A stretch of 64,000 bases of DNA from Dugong dugon. Taxonomy: Eukaryota; Chordata; Mammalia; Sirenia; Dugongidae. Positions 61,039-64,000 of this stretch are shown here, piece by piece. The position numbers and the translations under genes are program-made. The DNA is taken from NCBI GenBank assembly GCA_030035585.1, contig CM057475.1, positions 1,435,501-1,499,500 of the forward strand, written 5' to 3'. Under the pieces are notes generated by a model, which had not been told where the DNA came from, made no database searches, and worked only from the letters and a program-made list of their open reading frames with translations. Numbering within the stretch: position 1 is the first letter of the stretch; every line of letters starts with the position of its first letter.

Positions 61039-61455
61039 TGTTACGGATTGAGCTGTGCGCCCCCAGAATGTGTGTCAATGTGGCTAGGTCAGAATTCCCA
61101 GTGTTGTGTGGTTGTCCTGGGATTTGTGATCTGTCCTAATTATCCTATGTGTTGTAAATCCTAGCCTCTATGACGTTCATGAGGCAGGACTACAGGCAGT
61201 TACGTTAATGAGGCAAGAGGCAATCTACAGGGTTAGGTTTTATCTCCAGGCAATCTCTTTTGAGACAGAAAAGAGAGAAGCTAACAGAGAGGAGAGGGAC
61301 CTCTCAGCACCAAGCAAGAAGAGGCAGAGGCAGAGGAGGGGAGAGCGAGGAAAGCATGGGCTCGGCTAGCGCACGGCACAGCGGGGACGAACGGACAAGG
61401 ACCAGGTCGCGGAGGCGGAGGGGAGAGAACCCCGCTGCGGAGGCACACACACTCC
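61039..61455 (+). mobile_element. MaLR-type LTR, 3' end lost
   Basis: It starts TGTTACGGATTGAGCTGTG and shares attatcctatgtgttgtaaatcctagcctctatgacgtt...gaggcaggac and ctcttttgagacagaaaag with the complete LTR at 54654. The right end fades into CpG-rich sequence around 61450. Confidence 0.75.
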
Positions 61456-61790
61456 CTTGAAGTCACGCAATTTCAACACCCGCAGCCAGAGGACAGACGG
61501 ACGCCGCAGGGGCACACCGTGAGAGGCCAGCCACGCGATGGTGAACTTGAGGGAACCCACGAGGAAAACTGAGAGCCCGACAGACACAGGAGGGGGCCTG
61601 GAGGGGCGTGGACTGCACCCGCACCCGCCCATCCTGACCCCCCTCCCCGCCTTCCATCCAACCCAGCATCATGCTGGGTGGGCGTGGGTAGGGGGGCGGG
61701 GAAAGGGCGGGGAAAGGTGTGGGGAATCCACCCTGCACAGGGGAACGACAACCCATGAGCAGGTGCGCACCGCATTGGCAGCCAATAGAA
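61456..61790. other. G/C-rich spacer before the second DUX-like fragment
   Basis: High CpG and G-run content (gtgggtaggggggcggggaaagggcgggg near 61690). No gene is recognised. Confidence 0.4.
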
Positions 61791-61794
61791 GGGA

Positions 61795-61925
61795 CTTCAG
61801 GAAAGAGGCTGTCAGATACTCAAACTCTATCCTGGCCCCCATAGCCAGGATATCGCTAGGATCATAACCAACTCACTTTCCAGGCAGGACTACGCTGCCA
61901 AGAGTCTTCCCAAGAGCCTGAGAAG
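61795..61925 (+). pseudogene. DUX-like fragment, second copy
   Basis: This stretch aligns base for base with the middle of the DUX relic at 56292-56425. Both have aaagaggctgtcagatact, then c(a/g)aact, catagccagga/cacccagga, taggatc/caggatc, accaact/accagca, and gccaaga...cctgagaa. It is only about 130 bases and carries substitutions. Neither homeodomain nor the C-terminal tail is found beside it. An L1 5' UTR begins shortly afterwards. Confidence 0.75.
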
Positions 61926-61989
61926 CTGTCCTTGTTGTGATACTTCTCAGAAGGAGAATTTAAAGATGTCGCAGAACTGACACAGTGAG

Positions 61990-64000
61990 AGAAAATACGT
62001 GCCAAGAGGGGATACCATGCCTACTGATGCCCTCAAGTATGTAGAAAAGAGGTATCTGGCCTGTTCATCCAGTGCCTTGAAACTGTAGTATCAGGGGCAC
62101 CCCTCAGCCAAGCTTTTCCCTGGGTGAGCCCAAATTCTGTGGCCAGTACCAGAAGTGGCTGCTAAGTCCCATAGACCACCAAGAGGGGCCCTGGGGAATC
62201 AGCCAGCCTGGCCAGATCTCTGCTATTGGCTCAATCATTGTGACCTGGCCCTGTCAGAAGCTCTGCCCACTGCTTCCAGGGGCTACCTCTATGGTGATGG
62301 TAAACAAGCCGACACTGACCTGGCCTCCATGGCCTGCAGACCCTCACTTAGACTTCTGAGTGGATCTGGAATAAAGTCCTCCAGGGGCCACGTGTTAACT
62401 TCTGGGACTTTAAGCATTAGGGCCATTGCCTGGGGCAGAAGACAGCAAAGGTCAGCCTGAGCCTCTGTATCTAGAGACTTGTGGCACTGCTGATAGTGCT
62501 ACAGGGGTCACATGTAGACTTTCATAATGGGTGGAGGTGAAATCAGAGCGATGGGAAGAGAAATGCAGCTGGAGTGCACACATTCACGGGAGCAGATCCC
62601 AAGGCCCAGGGAAACGGTGCCAACGATCCTAGAGCCCCATATCCAGCCAGACTGTGGCTCAAGGCTCACTCCTGCCATGGGACATTGGTCATCCATAGGC
62701 CCACATCCACACTGCTCGCCCTCCAGGGGCACTACTCTGCCCACTAAGCAGCGTCTTCCCCTACCCACATCAGGGGCCTAAGGACTGGTTGCTCCAACCT
62801 CGCCACCTAGCCACCTGCTACAGAGGCCCAAGAATAAGAGGTACCCCACAGTCCTTACAGCCAACAGCACTGGGTGCTCAGAGTCTGGGTTCAAAACCCA
62901 CCCATCTATGTGCTCTAGGGAACAAGGACACACTTTCCTCCTGGACACTTGGGGATGGCCGTCAGCCCCCTGCCTTGCTCAGCCTGTGTCCCCCTGCTGC
63001 AGCCGGAGGTCTGTGCCTACATCAAGCACCCATGCCTGTCTAGAACCATAGGTGAGAGCCTGCACCACACACTTGTTGGCCGACTACCTGGATACCTCAG
63101 CTGAATCCATACAGGAGAAGTGGGCAGACTCCTGGGCTCACATATTTAGTGGCAGGTCTGGCCACCTGGGGGCAGGACACTGGAGCTTCTAGGGTGCTGG
63201 TGACTGGGCTAGCTCACAGAAGCAGCCTATTGGGGCATATCAAAACAAAACAAAACAAGATGCTAGGACTCAGTAAGCAAATATAAAATAAATAAATATA
63301 ATAATTTATTGATGGCTCAGTGACAAGTCAATTACCAAATCACATAAAGAGGCAGTCCATGATGGCTTCAGCAACCTCCCAAAATAAAGACTCAAGAAAT
63401 TTTCCAGACGAACAAAATTTCTTGGAATTACCAGAGGCAGAATAGAAAAGATTAACATACAGAACTCTTCAAGATATTACGAAGGAAATTAAGCAAAACA
63501 CAGAACACGTAATAGAGGAAATTTAAAAGATTAGAGAAGAGCATAATGACAAATTTAACAGGCTACGAGAATCCACAGAGAGACAGAAATCAGAAAAACA
63601 GAAGATTAACAATAAAATTTCAGAATTAGACCACCCAATAGAAAGTCATAGGAGCAGAACTGAGGTAATGGAAGTCAGAATTAGTGAGACTGAAGATAAA
63701 GCACTTGACACCAACTTATTTGAGTAAAAATCAGATAAAAGGATTTAAAAAAATGAAGAAACTCTAAGAATTATGTGGGATTCTATCAAGAGCAATGACC
63801 TACAAGTATTTGGAGTACCAGAACGGGGAGGATAACAGAAAACGCAGAGAGAATTGTTGAAGACTTGTTGGCAGAAAACTTCCCTGATATTGTGAAAGAT
63901 GAGAATATATCTACCCAAGATGCACATTGACCACCAGCAGATCCCAAAAGAAAGTCACCAAGACATATTATAATCAAACTTGCCAAAATCAATTCTAAAA
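61990..64000 (+). mobile_element. L1 LINE 5' part (L1-H), leaves the window
   Basis: The 5' UTR (to about 63358) resembles that of L1-B: gtccttacagccaacagcactgggtgctcagagtctgg at 62850 versus 2060-2100, and cccatctatgtgctc. ORF1 starts at 63359. The 5' boundary is uncertain by about 100 bases. Confidence 0.85.
63359..64000 (+). pseudogene. L1 ORF1 pseudogene (in L1-H), partial
   Basis: The ATG at 63359 corresponds to that at 2580 in L1-B (atggcttcagcaac). Stops interrupt the coiled-coil part. Near 63840 the text gcagagagaattgttgaagac...gcagaaaacttccctgat matches the ENTERIVKDLLAENFLDIV block, and aaaagaaagtcaccaagaca matches KRKSPR. It runs off the right edge. Confidence 0.82.

Overview
The window is gene-poor, repeat-rich mammalian nuclear DNA. 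I infer an afrotherian, most likely an elephant or close relative. The reasons are repeated tRNA/RTE-derived SINEs of the AfroSINE kind, BovB/RTE-type LINE pieces sharing the same 3' end, and a dominant L1 lineage whose 3' ends recur throughout. No intact protein-coding gene was found. Every recognisable host gene is a decayed copy: SHROOM3 (minus, about 5.69-6.90 kb), a PRAME-family retrocopy (46.65-48.10 kb), an intronless double-homeobox DUX gene (55.50-56.81 kb), and a second small DUX-like fragment (61.80-61.93 kb).

Layout. 0-5.7 kb: an L1 3' end split by an ERVL-type LTR, then an L1 with 5' UTR, ORF1 and part of ORF2. 5.7-7.3 kb: SHROOM3 fragment. 7.8-21.6 kb: first copy (A1) of a duplicated block, carrying two large L1s that are themselves split by an LTR, an RTE element and SINEs. 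22.1-26.7 kb: an RTE fragment running into a 4.3 kb satellite of an 11-bp unit that reverses orientation near 22.78 kb. 26.7-30.1 kb: GC-rich sequence, TG repeats, old L1 pieces and a three-unit telomere-like motif. 30.1-31.6 kb: a truncated L1. 31.6-42.8 kb: duplicated blocks B1, A2 and B2, with a 1.4 kb CAC-rich minisatellite replacing part of an L1 in A2. 42.8-53.5 kb: AT minisatellite, minus-strand L1s, a Tigger-like transposase relic, LTRs and the PRAME pseudogene. 53.5-62 kb: LTRs, the DUX pseudogene, a CpG-rich stretch and the second DUX fragment. 62-64 kb: the 5' part of another L1 running out of the window.

How it fits together. The region looks like a tandemly duplicated, probably subtelomeric or pericentromeric repeat sink. 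Several insertions have clean target-site duplications, and the paralogous copy shows the empty site. The relative order of events can therefore be read: block duplication came first; L1-D, a SINE, the RTE and a short L1 tail then inserted separately into single copies. I found no new functional system. The strongest leads are the DUX relics, the orientation-switching satellite and the duplication history.
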